A DNA stretch of 53,516 bases, taken from a virus. This document shows, in pieces, positions 1-7,059 of the stretch (within the stretch, counting starts at the first letter, position 1; the number at the start of each line of letters is the position of its first letter). The position numbers and the translations under genes are program-made. The notes under the pieces are model-generated. The model was not told where the DNA came from, ran no database searches, and worked only from the letters and a program-made list of their open reading frames with translations. Where the stretch lies: IMG/VR virus record IMGVR_UViG_3300027743_000007, positions 1 through 53,516 of that record, one strand, 5' to 3'.

Positions 1-123
1 AGCCGCTCACTGGTGGCCCCTCTTGTCACCCACCTACCCCGGGGGTCACCGACTCGTCACGCTGGTCGAACCGGGCGGCGGAGTGCGTCCGGGCTGTCTC
101 TCTCCCCGCCGCGAGCTAGCACG
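1..123. repeat. Direct terminal repeat, left copy
   Basis: These 123 bases are identical to 53394-53516. A perfect repeat of this length at both ends of a phage contig usually means an assembled circle, or a circularly permuted genome whose ends overlap, so the unit genome would be 53,393 bp. It could instead be a true short terminal redundancy. It lies beside the small terminase gene and contains the left arm of the 85-bp inverted repeat, so the packaging site may be near. Confidence 0.9.
25..109 (+). repeat. 85-bp perfect inverted repeat, left arm
   Basis: Every base of this arm is complementary to 1632-1716. Mismatches begin immediately outside on both sides, so the unit is sharply bounded. 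The arms enclose about 1.5 kb with four candidate genes, including an HNH-like nuclease. The arm holds a CCCCGGGG core and is GC-rich. Possible roles are a duplicated packaging or cos-associated site, or the ends of an invertible or mobile cassette; the sequence alone does not decide. Confidence 0.95.
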
Positions 124-284
124 CCCGTGGACACTGACCGCGCTACGGTTGCCGCAGACACGGGCAGCACTGGGCGCAAGCCTTAGAACCGTGAACCGTC
201 ACGAGGACTGCTACAGGGACGGAGCCGCCGATCGGGGGTCTGGCCCACCTGGTGTGCCGGTCGGAGCAGCGCTAGCGAACGGGC

Positions 285-527
285 CTATACCTCGGCAGCC
301 TCTATAGCGACGGCGGTCATCGCGGGCAGGTGGTCGATCTCCATGCCCACGACCATCGTGCGCAGCCGCACCGACACCGTGGCGACCCAGACGCGGCGGC
401 CGTCCTCGTCGCCGCTGTAGCGCACCTCGACGGGCAGCTTGGTCCCGTCACCGAACACGATGCGCACGCCCTGCGGCGCCGGCAGGGCAAGCTCGACGGC
501 GGTCAGCTCGTCCCACTCGTCGCTCAC
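285..527 (-). CDS. Hypothetical small protein (80 aa)
   Basis: An 80-residue ORF with a GTG start, divergent from the gene at 551 with only 23 bases between the starts. The translation alternates hydrophobic and charged residues in a beta-rich pattern (for example VRIVFGDGTKLPVEVRYSG) and has no cysteines. No family was recognised. It lies inside the module bounded by the 85-bp inverted repeats. It reads like a real small phage protein, but there is no independent support. Confidence 0.5.
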   Translation of the reverse strand: MSDEWDELTAVELALPAPQGVRIVFGDGTKLPVEVRYSGDEDGRRVWVATVSVRLRTMVVGMEIDHLPAMTAVAIEAAEV

Positions 528-550
528 GCCGTCACGCTACGGTGCGCGCC

Positions 551-736
551 ATGACACACGAGCGACTGTCACCCGAGCGGGCGGCGCGCCTGCTGCGCGC
601 CAAGGCTGGCGAGCTGGAGGGCTACGTCCTCAGCAGTGAGGCGCCGGTGCCCGACGTGGTTGACCGCGCCCTGGCCGCCGACGTGGCGCTGATCGCCGCG
701 CTGCTGGCCGACCACATCGAGGCAACGAGTGAGTGA
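551..736 (+). CDS. Hypothetical small helical protein (61 aa)
   Basis: The start is ATG in the context ATGACACAC, a start sequence shared by several other genes of this phage. The preferred start skips an upstream in-frame ATG at 542. The predicted protein is acidic and helical, without a recognised domain. A possible minus-10 element, TACGGT, ends 7 bases before the ATG, consistent with a leaderless transcript. It overlaps the following gene by 8 bases, so the two are probably co-translated. Confidence 0.55.
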   Translation: MTHERLSPERAARLLRAKAGELEGYVLSSEAPVPDVVDRALAADVALIAALLADHIEATSE

Positions 737-1187
737 CGACGCGCTGCGCACCGAGCTGGCCGCCGAGCGCGACTTCGCTGACCGTCTGGCCGCCGAGCTT
801 GCTCGCCACGGGTGGGGCGACATGCACTACGGCGACCAGCCGCAAGACCGCAACGTCGTCAGGCTGCTGGCCGAGCACAAGACGCGCCGGCGGATCGGCG
901 GCGGGTATCGGTTCGTGGACGACCGCCACGCGCTGTACGTCGGGTGGGTGCTCGGGCTCGCCATGCGCAACGGCGTGTCGGCTCGGCCCATCGTTGACGA
1001 CGCCGGCAACTACACCGACCGCCTCGTCGTAGACCTCGAGCCCGGCGTGACGATCACGCTCGTCGTGCCGCCGTCGCCCGACGACTGGACGTTCACCGAT
1101 GACTCGGCGTTCACCGACGGCCGACACGACGACTGCACCGCCGCGCACAACTGTGGCGAGCATGCCGAGTGGCCGACGGGCGGGTGA
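729..1187 (+). CDS. Hypothetical protein (152 aa)
   Basis: The GTG start overlaps the end of the preceding gene. The N-terminus (about residues 1-30) is helical. A central segment contains RRIGGGYRFVDDRHALYVGW, and the C-terminal tail is rich in Asp and His with a late Cys/His cluster (CTAAHNCGEHAEW) that might bind a metal. No known family was recognised. It is the largest rightward gene within the inverted-repeat module and converges on the HNH-like gene with 12 bases between them. Confidence 0.6.
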   Translation: MSDDALRTELAAERDFADRLAAELARHGWGDMHYGDQPQDRNVVRLLAEHKTRRRIGGGYRFVDDRHALYVGWVLGLAMRNGVSARPIVDDAGNYTDRLVVDLEPGVTITLVVPPSPDDWTFTDDSAFTDGRHDDCTAAHNCGEHAEWPTGG

Positions 1188-1199
1188 TGACTAAGCGCC

Positions 1200-1478
1200 T
1201 CACCACTGGCGCGACGGCACCGGCGGCCGGCGAGCTTCGTAGCGACGCCGGCGGATGAGCAAGCCCTGGCGGCGCTGACACGGCGCGCACGCTAGGCGCA
1301 ACACGCAGCAGCCCGAGCCCTCGACGTGATGGTGCATCGCCAGCGGCGGGTCGTGGTCAGGCGACGTGCCCGGCGCGCCGTCGCACACCAGCCGCAGCCA
1401 GCACGCCCCACCACGGGCCAACATCGCTCGGCGCTCTCGCTCGTACCGGGGCCCGTATGGCGAGCCATGGCGGGGCAC
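1200..1478 (-). CDS. HNH-endonuclease-like protein, start uncertain
   Basis: The 92-residue reading from GTG 1478 shows an HNH-like layout: paired cysteines near residues 26 and 32, a DHDPPLA motif at 41-47, His 49-51, then LACAPCQRRQG with Cys 64 and 67. The usual NL before the second Cys pair reads VL, and the following Asn is Gln, so it is divergent and may be inactive. The frame stays open upstream through the 85-bp repeat to an ATGACACAC start at 1847, so a longer form of about 215 aa is possible. HNH nucleases often sit beside terminase genes and assist cos cleavage; on the circle this gene lies about 1.2 kb upstream of terS. That role is inferred. Confidence 0.55.
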   Translation of the reverse strand: MPRHGSPYGPRYERERRAMLARGGACWLRLVCDGAPGTSPDHDPPLAMHHHVEGSGCCVLRLACAPCQRRQGLLIRRRRYEARRPPVPSRQW

Positions 1479-1631
1479 GCCGTCAAGCGTAGGGCGGTGA
1501 CGGTCGGTCCATCCGGCTTCACCGGGCCCTTGATCGTCAGTCAGCAGCGCTACCTCGTGGCGACGCCAGGTCGAGGACCGACCGCTGGTCAGCGTAGGGC
1601 GCCGCCGTGATCGCCAAGCGTCAACGGCCAA

Positions 1632-1716
1632 GCGGGGAGAGAGACAGCCCGGACGCACTCCGCCGCCCGGTTCGACCAGCGTGACGAGTCGGTGACCCCC
1701 GGGGTAGGTGGGTGAC
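1632..1716 (-). repeat. 85-bp perfect inverted repeat, right arm
   Basis: Reverse complement of 25-109 without a mismatch. Because the left arm lies in the terminal overlap, the same arm is also seen at 53418-53502. The perfect identity implies recent duplication, ongoing recombination between arms, or functional constraint. Confidence 0.95.
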
Positions 1717-2037
1717 GATGTTTGAGCGCTACTGGAAACGGTGCATCTGTTAGCGCGTGACACGCAGCGGGCGATCCCCAACTCGACAGCGGCGCGCCGG
1801 TAGCCTCGGCGCCCGGGTGGCCCGGCGAGCGGGCTGTTGTGTGTCATCAACCGCTCGTCGTGGCTGCCCAGCGGCGTCGCCGGCCAGGTCCCCTGCCACA
1901 GCCTTCCGGCGGCGTCGCATGGCTACGCAAACGATTCTTGCAGCGTTTGCAGCCGCACTGTAAACGCGCTAACAGATCAGGGTATTACTGTTACAGCTTC
2001 CGGTCGGACGTGGGCTCGGCCCGCTATGACCGGTTGC
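1717..2037. other. Non-coding region with nested inverted repeats
   Basis: No convincing gene occupies this stretch, apart from a possible N-terminal extension of the HNH ORF to 1847. It contains a perfect 14-bp inverted repeat, 1745-1758 with 1964-1977 (ATCTGTTAGCGCGT and its complement). It also holds a shorter pair, 1927-1933 with 1944-1950 (GCAAACG/CGTTTGC). A locally AT-richer segment around 1955-2005 has further CTGTAA/TTACAG and AACAG/CTGTT half-sites. The arrangement suggests operator, origin or recombination sites. Which of these applies cannot be decided here. Confidence 0.5.
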
Positions 2038-2084
2038 GTGGGGGCGCCCAGGTACTTCCGCTAGGGTGCTTCGGGCGCCCCCAC
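2038..2084 (-). terminator. Hairpin terminator after the leftward early operon
   Basis: A perfect 12-bp stem (GTGGGGGCGCCC at 2038-2049 with its complement at 2073-2084) and a 23-base loop lie just beyond the last gene of the leftward operon, which ends at 2104. There is no clear T tract, as is common in GC-rich actinobacterial DNA. Confidence 0.6.
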
Positions 2085-2103
2085 GCTCGCCAGTGATCGG
2101 ATG

Positions 2104-2379
2104 CTACACGGCGGAAACGGCGGCGGCGCCCGGGCCCAGCTGGCGGAATAGCGCCGGGCACCAGCGGTCCAACAGTGTGGTGACGAAGCCCTCGGTGAGC
2201 GCCCACGTCGGCACGGCGCGGTAGCACCCGACGCACCACCACACCTCGGCGGGCGGCGGCCCGAGCGCAACGAAGCAGTGCCCGCCGTCGAGCAGCGGCG
2301 GGCGCATCTCTAGGTAGCGCAGGGCCCGGCCCGGCGCCGGACGGTCGAGCGGCAGCCCGCAGCGCACGCAGCCGGTCAC
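2104..2379 (-). CDS. Putative zinc-ribbon protein (91 aa)
   Basis: The protein begins MTGCVRCGLPLDRP and has a second pair, WWCVGCYRA, near the middle, giving two CxxC knuckles separated by about 45 residues. This layout suggests a single structural zinc site. No catalytic motif is visible. It is the last gene of the leftward operon and overlaps its upstream neighbour by 4 bases (ATGA). Confidence 0.65.
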   Translation of the reverse strand: MTGCVRCGLPLDRPAPGRALRYLEMRPPLLDGGHCFVALGPPPAEVWWCVGCYRAVPTWALTEGFVTTLLDRWCPALFRQLGPGAAAVSAV

Positions 2380-2648
2380 TCGGTGTACCCGACCGGCAGC
2401 CAGCGGGCGACGGCGGCCAACAGGGCCGCAGCTTCGGGGGTGCCCCGTACGTCGCGCACGATCAGCCCGGCGCCGGCTTGCTCAGCGATGGTGAGCCGGC
2501 GCCGTAGGTGAGCCACCCGAGCCCCGAACTGAGTCCACTCGTAGGCCGGGTCACCAACGCTTCGCAGGGCGCGACGGGCGCGGTCGAGGTGTTCGGGCCC
2601 GGGCGGGCGCGGCCGCTGACCGTGGTGGGCGACTGATGCGTGCCACAC
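2376..2648 (-). CDS. Hypothetical protein (90 aa)
   Basis: Starts with GTG and is predicted to be mostly helical, with an Arg-rich centre (RVAHLRRRLTIAEQAG). No family was recognised. The stop overlaps the start of the zinc-ribbon gene, so the two are probably coupled. A 24-base gap separates it from the 42-residue gene upstream. Confidence 0.55.
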   Translation of the reverse strand: MWHASVAHHGQRPRPPGPEHLDRARRALRSVGDPAYEWTQFGARVAHLRRRLTIAEQAGAGLIVRDVRGTPEAAALLAAVARWLPVGYTE

Positions 2649-2672
2649 GGGCCCGCCGTAGCCGGCCTCGAT

Positions 2673-2801
2673 TCATTCGTAGCCGGTGTTCACGGTGAGC
2701 ACGAGCGACCAGGCGCCCTTCTGCGAGCGGAACCGAGGGTGAATTGTCTCGCCGCCGAGGTGGCACGCGTGGCTGAGCGCGAGGCGCTGGTTGTCGTTCA
2801 T
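2673..2801 (-). CDS. Small hypothetical protein (42 aa)
   Basis: A 42-codon gene starting MNDNQRLALSHACHLGG. Its ATG overlaps the stop codon of the preceding gene (ATGA), the typical coupling in this operon, which is the main reason to accept it. One Cys and two His are present, but there is no recognisable motif. Confidence 0.5.
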   Translation of the reverse strand: MNDNQRLALSHACHLGGETIHPRFRSQKGAWSLVLTVNTGYE

Positions 2802-3229
2802 CGGTCGCCGGCGCCGATGGCGAGCTGCTGGTCGAGGTACAACTCCCAGACCGTACGGCCGTCGTCGCTCTGCATGTACGGCAGCATCACCTGGTCGAGC
2901 GTGACCATCTCGGTCTCGGTGATCGCCAGCTGCGCCTCCAGCCAGTCCTTGATGATCCGCCACGCCACCCGCTCGGCCTGCTCGGGTGACTTGTAGCGCG
3001 GCGGCACCTGCCGGTCGTTGCGTAGCACCTTGGCGACGCGCTCGACGTTGACCGGCAGCGTGAAGCGGCGTAGCCCGTGGGCGGTCGGCATGGCGAAGGC
3101 GAGCCCGGTCGGGCGGCCGGCGTCGTACGTCATCATGATCTGGCTGGCGCCCTTGACCGCCAGCACATGCGTCATCTCGGCGGCGGTGCGGGTCGCCGCC
3201 ACGCTCGTGGTGTAGTTGAGCAACGGCAT
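2798..3229 (-). CDS. Hypothetical phage protein (143 aa)
   Basis: The N-terminal half is beta-rich, with SQIMMTYDAGRPTGLAFAM, and is followed by a helical segment (residues about 65-110) rich in Lys, Arg and Glu. The layout recalls the small uncharacterised proteins often found near phage replication and recombination genes. No catalytic residues are recognisable. Start and stop overlap both neighbours, so it is a central member of the operon. Confidence 0.65.
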   Translation of the reverse strand: MPLLNYTTSVAATRTAAEMTHVLAVKGASQIMMTYDAGRPTGLAFAMPTAHGLRRFTLPVNVERVAKVLRNDRQVPPRYKSPEQAERVAWRIIKDWLEAQLAITETEMVTLDQVMLPYMQSDDGRTVWELYLDQQLAIGAGDR

Positions 3230-3396
3230 CAGTCGTCAACCTCTAGGCCGTCACCGAACACTTGGCGAGCAGCCGCCACCATCGCCTCACGGTTGGCGGG
3301 CGTGTCGGCGTAGCCGTTGGCGGCTAGCAGCTCGGGAAGCACGAGATGCATCCCGCCGTCGCCGTCGTCGTACACGCCGGGCGCGAGCCGCCTCAC
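3229..3396 (-). CDS. Small hypothetical protein (55 aa)
   Basis: A GTG start at 3396 is preferred because it overlaps the upstream gene's stop (GTGA); the frame extends further upstream without support. The protein ends in an acidic tail (GDGLEVDD) and has no recognised family. Confidence 0.5.
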   Translation of the reverse strand: MRRLAPGVYDDGDGGMHLVLPELLAANGYADTPANREAMVAAARQVFGDGLEVDD

Positions 3397-3794
3397 TGAT
3401 CGCCCTCGCAGCCGCGCCGGAACGTCGCCAGCTCGGGGTCCCACGCGTACACGCAGCCCATTCGGTCGAGCAGCGTGGTGTCGGAGTCATCAACGAAGAT
3501 CGTCGGCAGCCCGCAGTGCGTGCACTCGCCGCCGTCGATCACCTGCTCGCACAGCCGCAGCACCGCCCGCAGCCCGTTCATGCCGGCGGCGGCCTCGTGC
3601 ATCAGCCGGCCGCCCTTGGCCATCGGCTTGCCGGTCGAGGGGTTCATGCCCCACGTGGCGGTCGCCCACCACACGACGGGCTCGCCCTGATCGGGGTCGC
3701 TGTAGCCGATGCGGAACTGCCGGGCGCCGGTGCGCTCCAACAGCTGTACTGCCGCGGCGAAGCGCGGGTCCATGGTCGGGTTGGTGTGTGTCAT
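3393..3794 (-). CDS. Hypothetical protein with a CxxC pair (133 aa)
   Basis: The ATG lies in the ATGACACAC context shared with other starts in this genome. The N-terminal half reads FRIGYSDPDQGEPVVWWATA, like a beta-sheet domain. The C-terminal half has a CTHCG pair and a later Cys (RRGCEGDQ), possibly one zinc site. The middle segment MNPSTGKPMAKGGRLMHEAAAG is Gly- and Lys-rich. No function can be assigned. Confidence 0.6.
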   Translation of the reverse strand: MTHTNPTMDPRFAAAVQLLERTGARQFRIGYSDPDQGEPVVWWATATWGMNPSTGKPMAKGGRLMHEAAAGMNGLRAVLRLCEQVIDGGECTHCGLPTIFVDDSDTTLLDRMGCVYAWDPELATFRRGCEGDQ

Positions 3795-3813
3795 CGTGCG
3801 CCAGCCTGCCGCA

Positions 3814-4272
3814 TCACAGCAGCTCGCCCTGGCGCCCGGCCTCGGCGGCCCGGGCCGCCTTGACCTCGGCCGGCGACGGCCAGCGGTTGGCCCGGCCGAT
3901 AGCCCGGTAGGTGTCTTCGTACTGCGCACCGGCCGGGCACGAGCACGGCAGCACCGCCGTGCACGCGCACGCGGTGGCGCCCTTGCGGCGCGGGCAGCCC
4001 GGCCCGTGCTCGGTCCTCTCGAACCAGCCCGAGCCGTCGCAGCGCGAGCACTCGACTCGCACCGGGGCGCGGGTGGTGTGCAGCGAGCGGTAGGCCTCGA
4101 GGAATCGTCTGACCGACGGTGCCCGCTCAAGCTCCCGGCGCAGCCGCACGAACGCCGTGCCCGCTGGCCCCTCGTCCAGTAGCACGAGTTCCTCAATCCA
4201 CACCTCGGCGGTGGGCCCGCCGGCCCACGTCGAAACGATCCGAGCCGCTAGCTCTCGGGCCTGTTCCAACAT
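3814..4272 (-). CDS. Zinc-binding protein, possible replication accessory
   Basis: The start is ATG 4272 with a strong ribosome-binding site AGGAGG seven bases upstream; a GTG three bases earlier is an alternative. Residues about 1-70 are helical. A Cys-rich block follows (CSRCDGSGW, then CPRRKG, CACTAVLPCSCPAG), resembling DnaJ-type or replication-accessory zinc domains. The C-terminus is helical and charged. The operon context fits a replication accessory, but the function is unproven. Confidence 0.6.
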   Translation of the reverse strand: MLEQARELAARIVSTWAGGPTAEVWIEELVLLDEGPAGTAFVRLRRELERAPSVRRFLEAYRSLHTTRAPVRVECSRCDGSGWFERTEHGPGCPRRKGATACACTAVLPCSCPAGAQYEDTYRAIGRANRWPSPAEVKAARAAEAGRQGELL

Positions 4273-4469
4273 CACGGTTCCTCCTGTTCGCTAGCGCGCT
4301 CGCAGCCGAGCACGTGCATGAGCGTTGTGACCGGGTGGCCGCACGCCGGGCACAGGTCGCCTCGGCGCGTGGTGGTGTCGCAGTGACAGCGGTGGTCGCC
4401 GTCGTGGGCGGCGTCGAGGTGGCAGGCGTGGTCGCCCCAGCCGTCGCTCCATTCGTAGCCGCACGTCAC
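4272..4469 (-). CDS. Cys/His-rich small zinc protein (65 aa)
   Basis: A GTG start at 4469 overlaps the stop of the upstream gene. The sequence is dense in Cys and His (HACHLDAAHDGDHRCHCD, then CPACGHPV and a final Cys), enough for two zinc sites. The first block resembles the short C-x-H repeats common in actinophage proteins. No known role. Confidence 0.6.
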   Translation of the reverse strand: MTCGYEWSDGWGDHACHLDAAHDGDHRCHCDTTTRRGDLCPACGHPVTTLMHVLGCERASEQEEP

Positions 4470-4732
4470 GGCGTCACCTCGCCGGCGGGCCGACCTCGGC
4501 GGATCATGGCCCTGAACCCGTCGGGGATCAGCGAGCGCAGGTAGCCGTCGTCGTCGCTGCGGGCCCAGATGATGCCGACGGTCTCGCCGGCGTCGTCGGT
4601 TATGCGCAGGCGCGTGAAGCCAGCGTCGATTGCGTGGTCGTGCGCCAGGTTGTTCGTGTACTCGGTTCGCGCCGGTCGAGGTCGTTCTGTCGGGTGAGCC
4701 GCGTTCTGGGTAGTTGTCTGAGCACGCTCCAA
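4466..4732 (-). CDS. Hypothetical protein (88 aa, TTG start)
   Basis: The frame is open far upstream, but codon content becomes implausible there. The best start is TTG 4732, four bases after GGAGGA, the clearest ribosome-binding site in the vicinity. The C-terminal part, TRLRITDDAGETVGIIWARSDDDGYLRSL, looks like a compact beta-rich domain. No family was recognised. It follows a long gap and may be the first gene of its transcription unit. Confidence 0.5.
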   Translation of the reverse strand: MERAQTTTQNAAHPTERPRPARTEYTNNLAHDHAIDAGFTRLRITDDAGETVGIIWARSDDDGYLRSLIPDGFRAMIRRGRPAGEVTP

Positions 4733-5261
4733 GGTTCCTCCGAAGCGCCGATCCGCCGAGGCCGGCCCGAAGGGTCGGCATCGGCGGTGAGAGCGCAACG
4801 CAGCCGGGGTGTCGCGTCCCTCAGGCCGCCTGGGACCTCCCTGGGGGCGCGAGCATCCATCCGCCCAACCGATTGCACGAGCTTCGTTCCACGGCCGACT
4901 CCCTACCACTGACGCGCCACCCGGCCTCATAGGCCGCTCCCTCGGGGCGCGATTCGTATACACGGCGTTACCGTCACGAGCCAGCCGGATCTTTCGGCCT
5001 CCCCCGGGGTGGGTCCGGGGGTCCAGAGTTCTGGTCAGCGGTCCCAATGCCGCGTCCTGGTGTGGGGCGTTTGGGCTTGCCCGGGCGCCCCACACCTCGC
5101 CGGCGGTGGTCGCGCCACCGAGTGAAATCGTCCGACTCGGCACGTTGAAGCTCGGTCGTGCCGTCGGCCCGTGTGATCTTGACCGAGCTGGCGCTCGGTC
5201 CCCAATAGCCGCCGCGGGTGCGGATGCCCTTAGGCCGCCCGGGCATCTACCGTCGCCCTCG
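4733..5261. other. Long gap with a weak leftward ORF and a hairpin
   Basis: Several overlapping frames are open here because of the high GC content. The most plausible leftward ORF is 4974-5246, starting MPGRPKGIRTRGGYWGPSASS, but its C-terminal half crosses a perfect hairpin at 5060-5069/5086-5095 (GTGTGGGGCG and its complement). A TATACG box at about 4957-4962 on the minus strand could be a minus-10 element for the gene at 4732. No strong gene call is possible. Confidence 0.4.
4974..5246 (-). CDS. Doubtful ORF (90 aa)
   Basis: The first 45 residues look protein-like (SSVKITRADGTTELQRAESDDFTRW), while the rest is Pro-, Arg- and Gly-rich and spans a terminator-like hairpin. It follows the direction of the operon but overlaps neither neighbour. 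It may be a real gene with a disordered tail, a remnant, or chance. Confidence 0.3.
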   Translation of the reverse strand: MPGRPKGIRTRGGYWGPSASSVKITRADGTTELQRAESDDFTRWRDHRRRGVGRPGKPKRPTPGRGIGTADQNSGPPDPPRGRPKDPAGS

Positions 5262-5354
5262 GTGGGACGGCGCCCTTACGACCCCGATGAGGTCGTGGCG
5301 CTGCTGCTGCTCGGGCTCGCCCTGGCGGTCGTGCTCGTCGTGCTCAGTAGGTGA
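5262..5354 (+). CDS. Possible 30-aa single-pass membrane peptide
   Basis: Reading from GTG 5262 gives a short polar head (GRRPYDPDE) followed by about 18 hydrophobic residues (VVALLLLGLALAVVLVV) and a terminal Arg. That is a good membrane anchor, similar to minimal phage membrane peptides. No ribosome-binding site is visible, the strand is opposite to all neighbours, and it overlaps the end of the transglycosylase gene, so it remains tentative. Confidence 0.25.
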   Translation: MGRRPYDPDEVVALLLLGLALAVVLVVLSR

Positions 5355-5913
5355 CCCACGCCGACCAGCCCTGCACGGCCTTGACGTGAAGCGCGCAGTG
5401 CAGATTGAACCACGGGTCGTAGAGGTCGCTCGGTGAGCCGCCACAGTCCTCGGCCCAGAACGGCATGATCTGCATGAGCCCGGTGACGCCGCTGGCGCCG
5501 TTGTAGGCGCCGGCCTGGCAGCGGCTCTCGGCGTACATGATGCGGTCAACGGTCGGCCAGTCGGCGTCGGACCAGCCGGCCGAGATGGCGGTGCCGTACC
5601 ACTCGCCGCACGTACCGCCGGCGCTGCCGTTGTCGGGCTCGTCGGGTGTGACATCGGCGGGAATAACTTCACTGCCGTCGTCACCCTCGGATACATACGT
5701 TTCCGCGACGTTTGCGGCGGCCTCGGGTTCGGGCTCGACCACGCCGTCGTGGTCCCAGTCGAGGGTGCACAGCTCGGCGCACTCGTGGCGGGCCCACGCA
5801 ACGGCGGCGCGGGGTTCCTCCCGCCACCACCGAAGCCAGGCGCGGGTCTGGGCCGGCGAGCAGCCGGTGAGCGCGCCGGCGACGAGCGCGAGCGCGATGA
5901 GCCTCTTGGGCAT
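5344..5913 (-). CDS. Lipoprotein lytic transglycosylase (SLT-like)
   Basis: The 189-residue protein starts with a lipoprotein signal: a basic N-terminus, a hydrophobic core and the lipobox LTGC (Cys 18). Residues 51-61 contain a DWDHDGVVE calcium-loop-like motif. An acidic linker follows, then an SLT-like domain: catalytic Glu 129 in IMYAESRC, followed by NGASGVTGLMQIMP. SLT enzymes cleave the glycan strand of peptidoglycan. A strong AGGAGG site precedes the ATG. Its place among early/recombination genes, away from the amidase and holin genes, suggests a role other than lysis, such as wall entry or alteration of the lysogen surface. Confidence 0.8.
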   Translation of the reverse strand: MPKRLIALALVAGALTGCSPAQTRAWLRWWREEPRAAVAWARHECAELCTLDWDHDGVVEPEPEAAANVAETYVSEGDDGSEVIPADVTPDEPDNGSAGGTCGEWYGTAISAGWSDADWPTVDRIMYAESRCQAGAYNGASGVTGLMQIMPFWAEDCGGSPSDLYDPWFNLHCALHVKAVQGWSAWVTY

Positions 5914-5955
5914 TGGGGTCCTCCTGCGGTTGGGAGGGCGCCGGCGCCGGCGGCG

Positions 5956-6297
5956 TTACTCGTCGCCGTCATCGTCACCCTCGAATGGGAGTTGTCCCCT
6001 GCCACGGGCTTCGTCCACCGCCTTGCGGTGGGCGTCCAGAACCTTGCTGACCACCTTCTCGGGCACCGGCGTGCCGGTGCGGGTCTTGAGCGTGTGGACG
6101 CGCTTGAGCACGTCGGTGTCCCTGACCTCGGCGTAGCTCACGGCGGTGCACACGGTCTCCAGCACCAGGTGCACCACGTCACCGAGTTCGTATTCGACGT
6201 CCTCCAGGGCCAGCGCGTCGCTCAGGCCGTCGCCGGCGTTGATCACCTTGGCGGCCGCCTGAACCACGTCGCGATCCTCGAATGGCTTCAACGTCAT
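5956..6297 (-). CDS. Hypothetical protein (113 aa)
   Basis: An acidic, mostly helical protein with a C-terminal Asp/Glu run (EGDDDGDE). It has no Cys and no catalytic motif. The segment VHTLKTRTGTPVPEKVVSKVLDAH is a helix-loop-helix that could bind DNA or a partner protein. It is co-directional with the RecT operon, and its start overlaps the upstream stop. The family was not recognised. Confidence 0.6.
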   Translation of the reverse strand: MTLKPFEDRDVVQAAAKVINAGDGLSDALALEDVEYELGDVVHLVLETVCTAVSYAEVRDTDVLKRVHTLKTRTGTPVPEKVVSKVLDAHRKAVDEARGRGQLPFEGDDDGDE

Positions 6298-6563
6298 CAG
6301 ACCCTCACTCGTGCTCGTAGTCGGGGCCGCGCCGGCTCACGGCACGGTTGGAGCTCGGCCGGGCGGAACCACGCTTGCGGCCGTAGCTGGCGGCCAGCTC
6401 GAGCGCCGAAGTCCACGCCGATCTCGACGTACACGGCGCCGCTCGGTAGCGGCTCGCGGTGCACGGCGGCCACGCGCCCGATCCGCCCGGCGTAGCCGGC
6501 GAACGTGCCGTGCGACGGCTCGGCGCGGTCACAGCGCACCCACTGGCCGACCCGCACGGTCAT
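6297..6563 (-). CDS. Hypothetical KOW/SH3-like small protein (88 aa)
   Basis: From ATG 6563 the protein reads VRVGQWVRCDRAEPSHG then FAGYAGRIGRVAAV, a pattern of short strands and glycines like small SH3 or KOW barrels. The basic C-terminal tail (ARPRLRARVRV) might contact nucleic acid. The start overlaps the upstream stop. The fold suggestion is inferred from sequence pattern only. Confidence 0.55.
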   Translation of the reverse strand: MTVRVGQWVRCDRAEPSHGTFAGYAGRIGRVAAVHREPLPSGAVYVEIGVDFGARAGRQLRPQAWFRPAELQPCREPARPRLRARVRV

Positions 6564-6778
6564 GGCTTGCGGCCCTTGCGCCAGTCGCCGGCCTGCGGGC
6601 ACGTGACGAAGTGCGACCGGCGCGCCGGGCGGTCGTTGGTGACGTAGGCAACGCCGTCGGACTCCACGACGAGGTTGCCGTCGGTCTGTAGCCCGAGGTC
6701 CAGCGGCATCCGCTTGCCGTAGGGCGAGCGCACCCACTCGATGGCCGCCTGACAGCTGGCGCACACGCCGATTGTCAC
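6560..6778 (-). CDS. Zinc-finger-like small protein (72 aa)
   Basis: Starts at GTG 6778 with TIGVCASCQAAIEW and ends with HFVTCPQAGDWRKGRKP, leaving two Cys at the front and Cys plus His at the back, compatible with one zinc. Between them lies a beta-rich segment (DLGLQTDGNLVVESDGVAYV). Similar small proteins occur in actinophage early operons; their roles are unknown. Confidence 0.6.
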   Translation of the reverse strand: MTIGVCASCQAAIEWVRSPYGKRMPLDLGLQTDGNLVVESDGVAYVTNDRPARRSHFVTCPQAGDWRKGRKP

Positions 6779-7059
6779 GAGCGCCGCCGGCGTACGTCGT
6801 TCACGGCGGCCAGGGCCAGGGCGACGTTCTCTTCGGCGCGGTACTCGGCGGCCTCGTCGCCGGTCGGTAGGCGCACGCCGCCCTCGACGGCCGAGTCGAA
6901 GATGCCGAGGCAGCCACAGTCCCAGCAGATGAACGCCGCGCCGTTCTGAGGCTGCTCGGCGGGCCCGTCGAATTGCGTGGCCGCGTCGTGCAGCGCGCCG
7001 CAGCCCGGGCAGCGGTGCCACGGCGTCAGCGCCGTGCCGAGCTGAACGATCCGCCTCAC
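6775..7059 (-). CDS. Zinc-ribbon protein (94 aa)
   Basis: Contains CPGCGALHD at about residues 17-25 and FICWDCGCLGIFD at about 44-56, a clear four-cysteine zinc ribbon. A helical Arg-ended tail (VNDVRRRRS) follows. It lies directly downstream of recT with a 4-base overlap, so it is probably made together with the recombination proteins. Its function is unknown. Confidence 0.65.
   Translation of the reverse strand: MRRIVQLGTALTPWHRCPGCGALHDAATQFDGPAEQPQNGAAFICWDCGCLGIFDSAVEGGVRLPTGDEAAEYRAEENVALALAAVNDVRRRRS

Noticed and set aside
1757-2096. Several rightward ORFs in the gap before 2104
   Set aside because: They overlap each other, cross the inverted repeats and terminator stem, and show no ribosome-binding sites.
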